Positions 6,613-6,652 of a stretch of DNA of 6,652 bases are shown here, piece after piece (positions within the stretch are counted from its first letter, which is position 1; the number at the start of each line of letters is the position of its first letter). Location of the stretch: positions 1-6,652 of the forward strand of contig CAZGOQ010000121.1 of the NCBI GenBank assembly GCA_964527315.1, written 5' to 3'. The notes beneath the pieces are model-generated. The model saw nothing but the letters and a program-made list of their open reading frames with translations. It searched no databases and was not told the origin of the DNA. This stretch comes from HGM13006 sp964527315 (GTDB lineage Bacteria > Bacillota > Clostridia > Oscillospirales > Oscillospiraceae). The translations under genes and the position numbers were made by a program.

Positions 6613-6646
6613 TGCCGGCTGGTTGTGAACCATAGCCCAGTTGGCA
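6613..6646. repeat. Imperfect inverted repeat at the window end
   Basis: Bases 6613-6622 (TGCCGGCTGG) can pair with 6637-6646 (CCAGTTGGCA), ten positions including two G-T pairs. Inside, TGGTT/AACCA (6620-6632) offers a competing hairpin. Outside, GGGTG (6597-6601) and CACCC (6645-6649) are also complementary. The stretch after 6595 is GC-rich compared with the gene before it. It could be the edge of a structured RNA, a repeat element or a convergent gene; the window ends before this can be resolved. Confidence 0.3.
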
Positions 6647-6652
6647 CCCGGG

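Overview
The window is one run of same-strand metabolic genes with no RNA genes, CRISPR array or complete mobile element. Strong Shine-Dalgarno sites (AGGAGG, AAGGAGGTGA), tight gene packing, an oxygen-sensitive-type iron-sulfur flavoenzyme of the old yellow enzyme / trimethylamine dehydrogenase family, and a transketolase split into two subunits all suggest an anaerobic Clostridia-type Firmicute, probably from a gut-like habitat. The taxonomic call is inference from gene style only.

Layout. 1-501 is the C-terminal part of an MFS transporter cut by the window edge. 519-2420 is a 633-residue FMN/4Fe-4S/FAD ene-reductase-like oxidoreductase, 17 bases downstream and clearly co-transcribed. 2421-2513 is a gap that reads like a coding tail behind two stop codons. 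2514-3587 is an aryl-alcohol-type zinc dehydrogenase whose C-terminus is lost to a single-base frameshift; the proper C-terminus lies in another frame up to 3616. 3609-4478 and 4475-5434 are the N- and C-terminal subunits of a thiamine-diphosphate transketolase, overlapping by ATGA. After a 105-base gap comes 5540-6568, an intact sorbitol/threonine-dehydrogenase-like zinc enzyme, followed by a possible terminator at 6567-6595 and a short GC-rich, structured, unassigned end.

How they may work together (inference). The first block, transporter plus ene-reductase, looks like uptake or export plus reduction of an unsaturated small molecule. The second block, two medium-chain dehydrogenases around a split transketolase, looks like oxidation or reduction of a polyol or sugar alcohol coupled to two-carbon transfer from a ketose. 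No kinase, aldolase, isomerase or regulator is visible, so the substrate cannot be named. Base composition drops visibly between the two blocks near 2490, so they may have been joined secondarily.

The points most worth a second look are the decay of the dehydrogenase at 2514 (frameshift plus a Glu in the glycine motif of the Rossmann fold), the Asn in place of the usual proton-donor Tyr in the ene-reductase, and the unusual donor-site loop of the transketolase C-subunit.
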